From NCBI RefSeq assembly GCF_050003625.1, contig NC_134399.1, positions 152,886,473 through 152,950,472 on the forward strand: a DNA stretch of 64,000 bases, in the 5' to 3' direction. Position 1 is the first letter of the stretch. Each line of letters opens with the position of its first letter. Both the position numbers and the translations under genes were made by a program. Positions 1-14,196 of this stretch are shown piece after piece. The stretch comes from Haematobia irritans (Eukaryota; Arthropoda; Insecta; Diptera; Muscidae). The notes under the pieces were generated by a model. It did not search any database and was not told the origin of the DNA. It saw only the letters and a program-made list of their open reading frames with translations.

Positions 1-3000
1 TTTATATGAAAATTTTGTTTTGCTCATATCTCCTAAACTATGCGTCCTAGAGCGAAAAGGAGCTTAATTCATGACCACCCCCAAAAAATCGAAAATTCCT
101 TCGAAATCCTGAAAAAATTGAAATTTTTATATGAAAAACTTGTTTTGCTCATATCTCCTAAACTATGCGTTCTAGAGCGAAAAGGAGCTTAATTCATGAC
201 CACCCCCAAAAAATCGAAAATTCCATCCAAATCCTGAAAAAATTGAAATTTTTATATGAAAAACTTGTTTTGCTCATATCTCCTAAACTATGCGTCCTAG
301 AGCGAAAAGGAGCTTAATTCATGACCACCCCCAAAAAATCGAAAATTCCATCCAAATCCTGAAAAAATTTAAATTTTTATATGAAAAACTTGTTTTGCTC
401 ATATCTCCTAAACTATGCGTCCTAGAGCGAAAAGGAGCTTAATTCATGACCACCCCCAAAAAATCGAAAATTCCTTCCAAATCGTGAAAAAATTGAAATT
501 TTTTTATGAAAAACTTGTTTTGCTCATATCTCCTAAACTATGCGTCCTAGAGCGAAAAGGAGCTTAATTCATGACCACCCCCAAAAAATCGAAAATTCCA
601 TCCAAATCCTGAAAAAATTTAAATTTTTATATGAAAAATTTGTTTTGCTCATATCTCCTAAACTATGCGTCCTAGAGCGAAAAGGAGCTTAATTCATGAC
701 CACCCCCAAAAAATCGAAAATTCCTTCGAAATCCTGAAAAAATTGAAATTTTTATATGAAAAACTTGTTTTGCTCATATCTCCTAAACTATGCGTCCTAG
801 AGCGAAAAGGAGCTTAATTCATGACCACCCCCAAAAAATCGAAAATTCCATCCAAATCCTGAAAAAATTGAAATTTTTATACGAAAAACTTGTTTTGCTC
901 ATATCTCCTAAACTATGCGTCCTAGAGCGAAAAGGAGCTTAATTCATGACCACCCCCAAAAAATCGAAAATTCCATCCAAATCCTGAAAAAATTGAAATT
1001 TTTATATGAAAAACTTGTTTTGCTCATATCTCCTAAACTATGCGTCCTAGAGCGAAAAGGAGCTTAATTCATGACCACCCCCAAAAAATCGAAAATTCCA
1101 TCCAAATCCTGAAAAAATTGAAATTTTTATATGAAAAACTTGTTTTGCTCATATCTCCTAAACTATGCGTCCTAGAGCGAAAAGGAGCTTAATTCATGAC
1201 CACCCCCAAAAAATCGAAAATTCCTTCCAAAGCCTGAAAAAATTTAAATTTTTATATGAAAAACTTGTTTTGCTCATATATCCTAAACTATGCGTCCTAG
1301 AGCGAAAAGGAGCTTAATTCATGACCACCCCCAAAAAATCGAAAATTCCATCCAAATCCTGAAAAAATTGAAATTTTTATATGAAAAATTTGTTTTGCTC
1401 ATATCTTCTAAACTATGCGTCCTAGAGCGAAAAGGAGCTTAATTCATGACCACCCCCAAAATATCGAAAATTCCTTCGAAATCCTGAAAAAATTGAAATT
1501 TTTATATGAAAAACTTGTTTTGCTCATATCTCCTAAACTATGCGTCCTAGAGCTTAATTCATGACCACCCCCAAAAAATCGAAAATCCCATCCAAATCCT
1601 GAAAAAATTGAAATTTTTATATGAAAAACTTGTTTTGCTCATATCTCCTAAACTATGCGTCCTAGAGCGAAAAGGAGCTTAATTCATGACCACCCCCAAA
1701 AAATGGAAAATTCCATCCAAATCCTGAAAAAATTAAATTTTTTATATGAAAAACTTGTTTTGCTCATATCTCCTAAACTATGCGTCCTAGAGCGAAAAGG
1801 AGCTTAATTCATGACCACCCCCAAAAAATCGAAAATTCCATCCAAATCCTGAAAAAATTGAAATTTTTATATGAAAAACTTGTTTTGCTCATATCTCCTA
1901 AACTATGCGTCCTAGAGCGAAAAGGAGCTTAATTCATGACCACCCCCAAAAAATCGAAAATTCCATCCAAATCCTGAAAAAATTTAAATTTTTATATGAA
2001 AAACTTGTTTTGCTCATATCTCCTAAACTATGCGTCCTAGAGCGAAAAGGAGCTTAATTCATGACCACCCCCAAAAAATCGAAAATTCCTTCCAAATCCT
2101 GAAAAAATTGAAATTTTTTATGAAAAACTTGTTTTGCTCATATCTCCTAAACTATGCGTCCTAGAGCGAAAAGGAGCTTAATTCATGACCACCCCCAAAA
2201 AATCGAAAATTCCATCCAAATCCTGAAAAAATTTAAATTTTTATATGAAAAATTTGTTTTGCTCATATCTCCTAAACTATGCGTCTTAGAGCGAAAAGGA
2301 GCTTAATTCATGACCACCCCCAAAAAATCGAAAATTCCTTCGAAATCCTGAAAAAATTGAAATTTTTATATGAAAAACTTGTTTTGCTCATATCTCCTAA
2401 ACTATGCGTCCTAGAGCTTAATTCATGACCACCCCCAAAAAATCGAAAATTCCATCCAAATCCTGAAAAAATTGAAATTTTTATATGAAAGACTTGTTTT
2501 GCTCATATCTCCTAAACTATGCGTCCTAGAGCGAAAAGGAGCTTAATTCATGACCACCCCAAAAAAATCGAAAATTCCATCCAAATCCTGAAAAAATTGA
2601 AATTTTTATATGAAAAACTTGTTTTGCTCATATCTCCTAAACTATGCGTTCTAGAGCGAAAAGGAGCTTAATTCATGACCACCCCCAAAAAATCGAAAAT
2701 TCCTTCCAAATCCTGAAAAAATTGAAATTTTTATAAGAAAAACTTGTTTTGCTCATATCTCCTAAACTATGCGTCCTAGAGCGAAAAGGAGCTTAATTCA
2801 TGACCACCCCCAAAAAATCGAAAATTCCAAATCCTGAAAAAATTGAAATTTTTTTATGAAAAATTTGTTTTTCTCATATCTCCTAAACTATGCGTCCTAG
2901 AGCGAAAAGGAGCTTAATTCATGACCACCCCCAAAATATCGAAAATTCCTTCGAAATCCTGAAAAAATTGAAATTTTTATATGAAAAACTTGTTTTGCTC

Positions 3001-5752
3001 ATATCTCCTAAACTATGCGTCCTAGAGCTTAATTCATGACCACCCCCAAAAAATCGAAAATTCCATCCAAATCCTGAAAAAATTGAAATTTTTATATGAA
3101 AAACTTGTTTTGCTCATATCTCCTAAACTATGCGTCCTAGAGCGAAAAGGAGCTTAATTCATGACCACCCCCAAAAAATCGAAAATTCCTTCCAAATCCT
3201 GAAAAAATTTAAATTTTTTTATGAAAAACTTGTTTTGCTCATATCTCCTAAACTATACGTCCTAGAGCGAAAAGGAGCTTAATTCATGACCACCCCAAAA
3301 AAATCGAAAATTCCATCCAAATCCTGAAAAAATTGAAATTTTTATATGAAAAACTTGTTTTGCTCATATCTCCTAAACTATGCGTCCTAGAGCGAAAAGG
3401 AGCTTACTTCATGACCACCCCCAAAAAATCGAAAATTCCATCCAAATCCTGAAAAAATTGAAATTTTTATATGAAAAACTTGTTTTGCTCATATCTCCTA
3501 AACTATGCGTCCTAGAGCGAAAAGGAGCTTAATTCATGACCACCCCCAAAAAATCGAAAATTCCTTCCAAATCCTGAAAAAATTGAAATTTTTTTATGAA
3601 AAACTTGTTTTGCTCATATCTCCTAAACTATGCGTCCTAGAGCGAAAAGGAGCTTAATTCATGACCACCCCCAAAAAATCGAAAATTCCTTCGAAATCCT
3701 GAAAAAATTGAAATTTTTATATGAAAAACTTGTTTTGCTCATATCTCCTAAACTATGCGTCCTAGAGCGAAAAGGAGCTTAATTCATGACCACCCCCAAA
3801 AAATCGAAAATTCCATCCAAATCCTGAAAAAATTGAAATTTTTATACGAAAAACTTGTTTTGCTCATATCTCCTAAACTATGCGTCCTAGAGCGAAAAGA
3901 AGCTTAATTCATGACCACCCCCAAAAAATCGAAAATTCCATCCAAATCCTGAAAAAATTGAAATTTTTATATGAAAAATTTGTTTTGCTCATATCTCCTA
4001 AACTATGCGTCCTAGAGCGAAAAGGAGCTTAATTCATGACCACCCCCAAAAAATCGAAAATTCCTTCGAAATCCTGAAAAAATTGAAATTTTTATATGAA
4101 AAACTTGTTTTGCTCATATCTCCTAAACTATGCGTCCTAGAGCTTAATTCATGACCACCCCCAAAAAACCGAAAATTCCATCCAAATCCTGAAAAAATTG
4201 AAATTTTTATATGAAAAACTTGTTTTGCTCATATCTCCTAAACTATGCGTTCTAGAGCGAAAAGGAGCTTAATTCATGACCACCCCCAAAAAATCGAAAA
4301 TTCCATCCAAATCCTGAAAAAATTTAAATTTTTATATGAAAAGCTTGTTTTGCTCATATCTCCTAAACTATGCGTCCTAGAGCGAAAAGGAGCTTAATTC
4401 ATGACCACCCCCAAAAAATCGAAAATTCCATCCAAATCCTGAAAAAATTGAAATTTTTATATGAAAAACTTGTTTTGCTCATATCTCCTAAACTATGCGT
4501 CCTAGAGCGAAAAGGAGCTTAATTCATGACCACCCCCAAAAAATCGAAAATTCCTTCCAAATCCTGAAAAAATTTAAATTTTTATATGAAAAACTTGTTT
4601 TGCTCATATCTCCTAAACTATGCGTCCTAGAGCGAAAAGGAGCTTAATTCATGACCACCCCCAAAAAATCGAAAATTCCATCCAAATCCTGAAAGAATTG
4701 AAATTTTTATATGAAAAACTTGTTTTGCTCATATCTCCTAAACTATGCGTTCTAGAGCGAAAAGGAGCTTAATTCATGACCACCCCCAAAAAATCGAAAA
4801 TTCCTTCGAAATCCTGAAAAAATTGAAATTTTTATATGAAAAACTTGTTTTGCTCATATCTCCTAAACTATGCGTCCTAGAGCGAAAAGGAGCTTAATTC
4901 ATGACCACCCCCAAAAAATCGAAAATTCCATCCAAATCCTGAAAAAATTGAAATTTTTATACGAAAAACTTGTTTTGCTCATATCTCCTAAACTATGCGT
5001 CCTAGAGCGAAAAGGAGCTTAATTCATGACCACCCCCAAAATATCGAAAATTCCTTTGAAATCCTGAAAAAATTGAAATTTTTATATGAAAAACTTGTTT
5101 TGCTCATATCTCCTAAACTATGCGTCCTAGAGCTTAATTCATGACCACCCCCAAAAAATCGAAAATTCCATCCAAATCCTGAAAAAATTGAAATTTTTAT
5201 ATGAAAAACTTGTTTTGCTCATATCTCCTAAACTATGCGTCCTAGAGCGAAAAGGAGCTTAATTCATGACCACCCCCAAAAAATCTAAAATTCCTTCCAA
5301 ATCCTGAAAAAATTGAAATTTTTATATGAAAAACTTGTTTTGCTCATATCTCCTAAACTATGCGTCCTAGAGCGAAAAGGAGCTTAATTCATGACCACCC
5401 CCAAAAAATCGAAAATTCCATCCAAATCCTGAAAAAATTGAAATTTTTATATGAAAAACTTGTTTTGCTCATATCTCCTAAACTATGCGTCCTAGAGCGA
5501 AAAGGAGCTTAATTCATGACCACCCCCAAAAAATCGAAAATTCCATCCAAATCCTGAAAAAATTGAAATTTTTATACGAAAAACTTGTTTTGCTCATATC
5601 TCCTAAACTATGCGTCCTAGAGCGAAAAGGAGCTTAATTCATGACCACCCCCAAAATATCGAAAATTCCTTCGAAATCCTGAAAAAATTGAAATTTTTAT
5701 ATGAAAAACTTGTTTTGCTCATATCTCCTAAACTATGCGTCCTAGAGCTTAA

Positions 5753-5776
5753 TTTTTGGGGGTGGTCCCCCAAAAA
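5753..5776 (+). repeat. Foldback (quasi-palindrome) satellite variant
   Basis: The stretch reads TTTTTGGGGG, a TGGT loop, then CCCCCAAAAA, which is a perfect 10-bp stem with a 4-nt loop. The normal monomer here has CATGACCACCCCCAAAAAA. The left arm is the reverse complement of the adjacent GACCACCCCCAAAAA, as expected from replication template switching to the opposite strand. It sits just after a short GAGCTTAA junction. Confidence 0.9.
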
Positions 5777-5989
5777 ATCGAAAATTCCATCCAAATCCTG
5801 AAAAAATTGAAATTTTTATATGAAAAACTTGTTTTGCTCATATCTCCTAAACTATGCGTCCTAGAGCGAAAAGGAGCTTAATTCATGACCACCCCCAAAA
5901 AGTCTAAAATTCCTTCCAAATCCTGAAAAAATTGAAATTTTTATATGAAAAACTTGTTTTGCTCATATCTCCTAAACTATGCGTCCTAG

Positions 5990-6182
5990 AGCTTAATTCA
6001 TGACCACCCCCAAAAAATCGAAAATTCCATCCAAATCCTTCATGACCACCCCCAAAAAATCTAAAATTCCTTCCAAATCCTGAAAAAATTGAAATTTTTA
6101 TATGAAAAACTTGTTTTGCTCATATCTCCTAAACTATGCGTCCTAGAGCGAAAAGGAGCTTAATTCATGACCACCCCCTATG
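5990..6182 (+). repeat. Cluster of rearranged and truncated monomers
   Basis: Three abnormal junctions occur close together. A 115-bp short monomer lies at 5990. The monomer that follows is cut off at ATCC and joined directly to TTCATGACC near 6040. Another is reduced to CCACCCCC joined to TATGCGTCC near 6179. The same set is repeated near 9084-9275 in the duplicated block. Confidence 0.8.
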
Positions 6183-8845
6183 CGTCCTAGAGCGAAAAGG
6201 AGCTTAATTCATGACCACCCCCAAAAAATCGAAAATTCCATCCAAATCCTGAAAAAATTGAAATTTTTATATGAAAAACTTGTTTTGCTCATATCTCCTA
6301 AACTATGCGTCCTAGAGCGAAAAGGAGCTTAATTCATGACCACCCCCAAAAAATCGAAAATTCCTTCCAAATCCTGAAAAAATTGAAATTGTTTTATGAA
6401 AAACTTGTTTTGCTCATATCTCCTAAACTATGCGTCCTAGAGCGAAAAGGAGCTTAATTCATGACCACCCCCAAAAAATCGAAAATTCCTTCGAAATCCT
6501 GAAAAAATTGAAATTTTTATATGAAAAACTTGTTTTGCTCATATCTCCTAAACTATGCGTCCTAGAGCGAAAAGGAGCTTAATTCATGACCACCCCCAAA
6601 AAATCGAAAATTCCATCCAAATCCTGAAAAAATTGAAATTTTTATACGAAAAACTTGTTTTGCTCATATCTCCTAAACTATGCGTCCTAGAGCGAAAAGG
6701 AGCTTAATTCATGACCACCCCCAAAAAATCGAAAATTCCTTCCAAATCCTGAAAAAATTGAAATTTTTTTATGAAAAACTTGTTTTGCTCATATCTCCTA
6801 AACTATGCGTCCTAGAGCGAAAAGGAGCTTAATTCATGACCACCCCCAAAAAATCGAAAATTCCTTCGAAATCCTGAAAAAATTGAAATTTTTATATGAA
6901 AAACTTGTTTTGCTCATATCTCCTAAACTATGCGTCCTAGAGCGAAAAGGAGCTTAATTCATGACCACCCCCAAAAAATCGAAAATTCCATCCAAATCCT
7001 GAAAAAATTGAAATTTTTATACGAAAAACTTGTTTTGCTCATATCTCCTAAACTATGCGTCCTAGAGCGAAAAGAAGCTTAATTCATGACCACCCCCAAA
7101 AAATCGAAAATTCCATCCAAATCCTGAAAAAATTGAAATTTTTATATGAAAAATTTGTTTTGCTCATATCTCCTAAACTATGCGTCCTAGAGCGAAAAGG
7201 AGCTTAATTCATGACCACCCCCAAAAAATCGAAAATTCCTTCGAAATCCTGAAAAAATTGAAATTTTTATATGAAAAACTTGTTTTGCTCATATCTCCTA
7301 AACTATGCGTCCTAGAGCTTAATTCATGACCACCCCCAAAAAATCGAAAATTCCATCCAAATCCTGAAAAAATTGAAATTTTTATATGAAAAACTTGTTT
7401 TGCTCATATCTCCTAAACTATGCGTTCTAGAGCGAAAAGGAGCTTAATTCATGACCACCCCCAAAAAATCGAAAATTCCATCCAAATCCTGAAAAAATTT
7501 AAATTTTTATATGAAAAGCTTGTTTTGCTCATATCTCCTAAACTATGCGTCCTAGAGCGAAAAGGAGCTTAATTCATGACCACCCCCAAAAAATCGAAAA
7601 TTCCATCCAAATCCTGAAAAAATTGAAATTTTTATATGAAAAACTTGTTTTGCTCATATCTCCTAAACTATGCGTCCTAGAGCGAAAAGGAGCTTAATTC
7701 ATGACCACCCCCAAAAAATCGAAAATTCCTTCCAAATCCTGAAAAAATTTAAATTTTTATATGAAAAACTTGTTTTGCTCATATCTCCTAAACTATGCGT
7801 CCTAGAGCGAAAAGGAGCTTAATTCATGACCACCCCCAAAAAATCGAAAATTCCATCCAAATCCTGAAAGAATTGAAATTTTTATATGAAAAACTTGTTT
7901 TGCTCATATCTCCTAAACTATGCGTTCTAGAGCGAAAAGGAGCTTAATTCATGACCACCCCCAAAAAATCGAAAATTCCTTCGAAATCCTGAAAAAATTG
8001 AAATTTTTATATGAAAAACTTGTTTTGCTCATATCTCCTAAACTATGCGTCCTAGAGCGAAAAGGAGCTTAATTCATGACCACCCCCAAAAAATCGAAAA
8101 TTCCATCCAAATCCTGAAAAAATTGAAATTTTTATATGAAAAACTTGTTTTGCTCATATCTCCTAAACTATGCGTCCTAGAGCGAAAAGGAGCTTAATTC
8201 ATGACCACCCCCAAAATATCGAAAATTCCTTCGAAATCCTGAAAAAATTGAAATTTTTATATGAAAAACTTGTTTTGCTCATATCTCCTAAACTATGCGT
8301 CCTAGAGCTTAATTCATGACCACCCCCAAAAAATCGAAAATTCCATCCAAATCCTGAAAAAATTGAAATTTTTATATGAAAAACTTGTTTTGCTCATATC
8401 TCCTAAACTATGCGTCCTAGAGCGAAAAGGAGCTTAATTCATGACCACCCCCAAAAAATCTAAAATTCCTTCCAAATCCTGAAAAAATTGAAATTTTTAT
8501 ATGAAAAACTTGTTTTGCTCATATCTCCTAAACTATGCGTCCTAGAGCGAAAAGGAGCTTAATTCATGACCACCCCCAAAAAATCGAAAATTCCATCCAA
8601 ATCCTGAAAAAATTGAAATTTTTTCATCGAAAATTCCATCCAAATCCTGAAAAAATTGAAATTTTTATACGAAAAACTTGTTTTGCTCATATCTCCTAAA
8701 CTATGCGTCCTAGAGCGAAAAGGAGCTTAATTCATGACCACCCCCAAAATATCGAAAATTCCTTCGAAATCCTGAAAAAATTGAAATTTTTATATGAAAA
8801 ACTTGTTTTGCTCATATCTCCTAAACTATGCGTCCTAGAGCTTAA

Positions 8846-8869
8846 TTTTTGGGGGTGGTCCCCCAAAAA
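8846..8869 (+). repeat. Foldback satellite variant, duplicated copy
   Basis: The sequence is identical to the hairpin at 5753-5776, exactly 3093 bp downstream. It was carried by the 3.1-kb block duplication and is not an independent event. Confidence 0.9.
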
Positions 8870-11800
8870 ATCGAAAATTCCATCCAAATCCTGAAAAAAT
8901 TGAAATTTTTATATGAAAAACTTGTTTTGCTCATATCTCCTAAACTATGCGTCCTAGAGCGAAAAGGAGCTTAATTCATGACCACCCCCAAAAAGTCTAA
9001 AATTCCTTCCAAATCCTGAAAAAATTGAAATTTTTATATGAAAAACTTGATTTGCTCATATCTCCTAAACTATGCGTCCTAGAGCTTAATTCATGACCAC
9101 CCCCAAAAAATCGAAAATTCCATCCAAATCCTTCATGACCACCCCCAAAAAATCTAAAATTCCTTCCAAATCCTGAAAAAATTGAAATTTTTATATGAAA
9201 AACTTGTTTTGCTCATATCTCCTAAACTATGCGTCCTAGAGCGAAAAGGAGCTTAATTCATGACCACCCCCTATGCGTCCTAGAGCGAAAAGGAGCTTAA
9301 TTCATGAACACCCCCAAAAAATCGAAAATTCCTTCCAAATCCTGAAAAAATTGAAATTTTTATATGAAAAACTTGTTTTGCTCATATCTCCTAAACTATG
9401 CGTCCTAGAGCGAAAAGGAGCTTAATTCATGACCACCCCCAAAAAATCGAAAATTCCTTCCAAATCCTGAAAAAATTGAAATTGTTTTATGAAAAACTTG
9501 TTTTGCTCATATCTCCTAAACTATGCGTCCTAGAGCGAAAAGGAGCTTAATTCATGACCACCCCCAAAAAATCGAAAATTCCTTCGAAATCCTGAAAAAA
9601 TTGAAATTTTTATATGAAAAACTTGTTTTGCTCATATCTCCTAAACTATGCGTCCTAGAGCGAAAAGGAGCTTAATTCATGACCACCCCCAAAAAATCGA
9701 AAATTCCATCCAAATCCTGAAAAAATTGAAATTTTTATACGAAAAACTTGTTTTGCTCATATCTCCTAAACTATGCGTCCTAGAGCGAAAAGGAGCTTAA
9801 TTCATGAACACCCCCAAAAAATCGAAAATTCCTTCCAAATCCTGAAAAAATTGAAATTTTTATATGAAAAACTTGTTTTGCTCATATCTCCTAAACTATG
9901 CGTCCTAGAGCGAAAAGGAGCTTAATTCATGACCACCCCCAAAAAATCGAAAATTCCTTCGAAATCCTGAAAAAATTGAAATTTTTATATGAAAAACTTG
10001 TTTTGCTCATATCTCCTAAACTATGCGTCCTAGAGCGAAAACGAGCTTAATTCATGACCACCCCTAAAAAATCGAAAATTCCATCCAAATCCTGAAAAAA
10101 TTGAAATTTTTATACGAAAAACTTGTTTTGCTCATATCTCCTAAACTATGCGTCCTAGAGCGAAAAGGAGCTTAATTCATGACCACCCCCAAAAAATCGA
10201 AAATTCCATCCAAATCCTGAAAAAATTTAAATTTTTATATGAAAAATTTGTTTTGCTCATATCTCCTAAACTATGCGTCCTAGAGCGAAAAGGAGCTTAA
10301 TTCATGACCACCCCCAAAAAATCGAAAATTCCTTCGAAATCCTGAAAAAATTGAAATTTTTATATGAAAAACTTGTTTTGCTCATATCTCCTAAACTATG
10401 CGTCCTAGAGCTTAATTCATGACCACCCCCAAAAAATCGAAAATTCCATCCAAATCCTGAAAAAATTGAAATTTTTATATGAAAGACTTGTTTTGCTCAT
10501 ATCTCCTAAACTATGCGTCCTAGAGCGAAAAGGAGCTTAATTCATGACCACCCCAAAAAAATCGAAAATTCCATCCAAATCCTGAAAAAATTGAAATTTT
10601 TATATGAAAAACTTGTTTTGCTCATATCTCCTAAACTATGCGTTCTAGAGCGAAAAGGAGCTTAATTCATGACCACCCCCAAAAAATCGAAAATTCCTTC
10701 GAAATCCTGAAAAAATTGAAATTTTTATATGAAAAACTTGTTTTGCTCATATCTCCTAAACTATGCGTCCTAGAGCTTAATTCATGACCACCCCCAAAAA
10801 ATCGAAAATTCCATCCAAATCCTGAAAAAATTGAAATTTTTATATGAAAGACTTGTTTTGCTCATATCTCCTAAACTATGCGTCCTAGAGCGAAAAGGAG
10901 CTTAATTCATGACCACCCCAAAAAAATCGAAAATTCCATCCAAATCCTGAAAAAATTGAAATTTTTATATGAAAAACTTGTTTTGCTCATATCTCCTAAA
11001 CTATGCGTTCTAGAGCGAAAAGGAGCTTAATTCATGACCACCCCCAAAAAATCGAAAATTCCTTCCAAATCCTGAAAAAATTGAAATTTTTATAAGAAAA
11101 ACTTGTTTTGCTCATATCTCCTAAACTATGCGTCCTAGAGCGAAAAGGAGCTTAATTCATGACCACCCCCAAAAAATCGAAAATTCCATCCAAATCCTGA
11201 AAAAATTGAAATTTTTATATGAAAAATTTGTTTTGCTCATATCTCCTAAACTATGCGTCCTAGAGCGAAAAGGAGCTTAATTCATGACCACCCCCAAAAT
11301 ATCGAAAATTCCTTCGAAATCCTGAAAAAATTGAAATTTTTATATGAAAAACTTGTTTTGCTCATATCTCCTAAACTATGCGTCCTAGAGCTTAATTCAT
11401 GACCACCCCCAAAAAATCGAAAATTCCATCCAAATCCTGAAAAAATTGAAATTTTTATATGAAAAACTTGTTTTGCTCATATCTCCTAAACTATGCGTCC
11501 TAGAGCGAAAAGGAGCTTAATTCATGACCACCCCCAAAAAATCGAAAATTCCTTCCAAATCCTGAAAAAATTTAAATTTTTTTATGAAAAACTTGTTTTG
11601 CTCATATCTCCTAAACTATACGTCCTAGAGCGAAAAGGAGCTTAATTCATAACCACCCCAAAAAAATCGAAAATTCCATCCAAATCCTGAAAAAATTGAA
11701 ATTTTTATATGAAAAACTTGTTTTGCTCATATCTCCTAAACTATGCGTCCTAGAGCGAAAAGGAGCTTAATTCATGACCACCCCCAAAAAATCGAAAATT

Positions 11801-14196
11801 CCATCCAAATCCTGAAAAAATTGAAATTTTTATATGAAAAACTTGTTTTGCTCATATCTCCTAAACTATGCGTCCTAGAGCGAAAAGGAGCTTAATTCAT
11901 GACCACCCCCAAAAAATCGAAAATTCCTTCCAAATCCTGAAAAAATTGAAATTTTTTTATGAAAAACTTGTTTTGCTCATATCTCCTAAACTATGCGTCC
12001 TAGAGCGAAAAGGAGCTTAATTCATGACCACCCCCAAAAAATCGAAAATTCCTTCGAAATCCTGAAAAAATTGAAATTTTTATATGAAAAACTTGTTTTG
12101 CTCATATCTCCTAAACTATGCGTCCTAGAGCGAAAAGGAGCTTAATTCATGAACACCCCCAAAAAATCGAAAATTCCATCCAAATCCTGAAAAAATTGAA
12201 ATTTTTATACGAAAAACTTGTTTTGCTCATATCTCCTAAACTATGCGTCCTAGAGCGAAAAGGAGCTTAATTCATGACCACCCCCAAAAAATCGAAAATT
12301 CCATCCAAATCCTGAAAAAATTGAAATTTTTATATGAAAAATTTGTTTTGCTCATATCTCCTAAACTATGCGTCCTAGAGCGAAAAGGAGCTTAATTCAT
12401 GACCACCCCCAGAAAATAGAAAATTCCTTCGAAATCCTGAAAAAATTGAAATTTTTATATGAAAAACTTGTTTTGCTCATATCTCCTAAACTATGCGTCC
12501 TAGAGCTTAATTCATGACCACCCCCAAAAAATCGAAAATTCCTTCCAAATCCTAAAAAAATTGAAATTTTTATATGAAAAACTTGTTTTGCTCATATCTC
12601 CTAAACTATGCGTTCTAGAGCGAAAAGGAGCTTAATTCATGACCACCCCCAAAAAATCGAAAATTCCATCCAAATCCTGAAAAAATTGAAATTTTTATAT
12701 GAAAAGGTTGTTTTGCTCATATCTCCTAAACTATGCGTTCTAGAGCGAAAAGGAGCTTAATTCATGACCACCCCCAAAAAATCGAAAATTCCATCCAAAT
12801 CCTGAAAAAATTGAAATTTTTATATGAAAAACTTGTTTTGCTCATATCTCCTAAACTATGCGTCCTAGAGCGAAAAGGAGCTTAATTCATGACCACCCCC
12901 AAAAAATCGAAAATTCCATCCAAATCCTGAAAAAATTGAAATTTTTATATGAAAAACTTGTTTTGCTCATATCTCCTAAACTATGCGTCCTAGAGCGAAA
13001 AGGAGCTTAATTCATGACCACCCCCAACAAATCGAAAATTCCTTCCAAATCCTGAAAAAATTTAAATTTTTATATGAAAAACTTGTTTTGCTCATATCTC
13101 CTAAACTATGCGTCCTAGAGCGAAAAGGAGCTTAATTCATGACCACCCCCAAAAAATCGAAAATTCCATCCAAATCCTGAAAGAATTGAAATTTTTATAT
13201 GAAAAACTTGTTTTGCTCATATCTCCTAAACTATGCGTTCTAGAGCGAAAAGGAGCTTAATTCATGACCACCCCCAAAAAATCGAAAAATCCTTCGAAAT
13301 CCTGAAAAAATTGAAATTTTTATATGAAAAACTTGTTTTGTTCATATCTCCTAAACTATGCGTCCTAGAGCGAAAAGGAGCTTAATTCATGACCACCCCC
13401 AAAAAATCGAAAATTCCATCCAAATCCTGAAAAAATTGAAATTTTTATACGAAAAACTTGTTTTGCTCATATCTCCTAAACTATGCGTCCTAGAGCGAAA
13501 AGGAGCTTAATTCATGACCACCCCCAAAAAATCGAAAATTCCTTCGAAATCCTGAAAAAATTGAAATTTTTATATGAAAAACTTGTTTTGCTCATATCTC
13601 CTAAACTATGCGTCCTAGAGCTTAATTCATGACCACCCCCAAAAAATCGAAAATTCCATCCAAATCCTGCAAAAATTGAAATTTTTATATGAAAAACTTG
13701 TTTTGCTCATATCTCCTAAACTATGCGTCCTAGAGCGAAAAGGAGCTTAATTCATGACCACCCCCAAAAAATCTAAAATTCCTTCCAAATCCTGAAAAAA
13801 TTGAAATTTTTATATGAAAAACTTGTTTTGCTCATATCTCCTAAACTATGCGTCCTAGAGCGAAAAGGAGCTTAATTCATGACCACCCCCAAAAAATCGA
13901 AAATTCCATCCAAATCCTGAAAAAATTGAAATTTTTATATGAAAAACTTGTTTTGCTCATATCTCCTAAACTATGCGTCCTAGAGCGAAAAGGAGCTTAA
14001 TTCATGACCACCCCCAAAAAATCTAAAATTCCTCCAAATCCTGAAAAAATTGAAATTTTTATATGAAAAACTTGTTTTGCTCATATCTCCTAAACTATGC
14101 GTCCTAGAGCGAAAAGGAGCTTAATTCATGACCACCCCCAAAAAATCGAAAATTCCATCCAAATCCTGAAAAAATTGAAATTTTTATATGAAAAAC

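Larger units (their letters stand above)
3541..9808 (+). repeat. Tandem duplication of a ~3.1-kb block of monomers
   Basis: Copy 1 is about 3541-6715 and copy 2 about 6716-9808. Diagnostic variants match at an offset of 3175 bp: GAAAAGAAGC at 3899 and 7074, GAAAAGCTTG at 4343 and 7518, GAAAGAATTG at 4695 and 7870, and CCAAAATATCG at 5041 and 8216. To the right of about 8622 the offset becomes 3093, because copy 2 lost 82 bp there (an abnormal TTTTCATCG junction near 8623). The remaining markers then agree at 3093: the foldback variant at 5753 and 8846, the CCTTCATG truncation at 6039 and 9132, the CCCCCTATGCG truncation at 6180 and 9273, and GAAATTGTTTTATG at 6391 and 9484. Boundaries are approximate. 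Confidence 0.85.
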
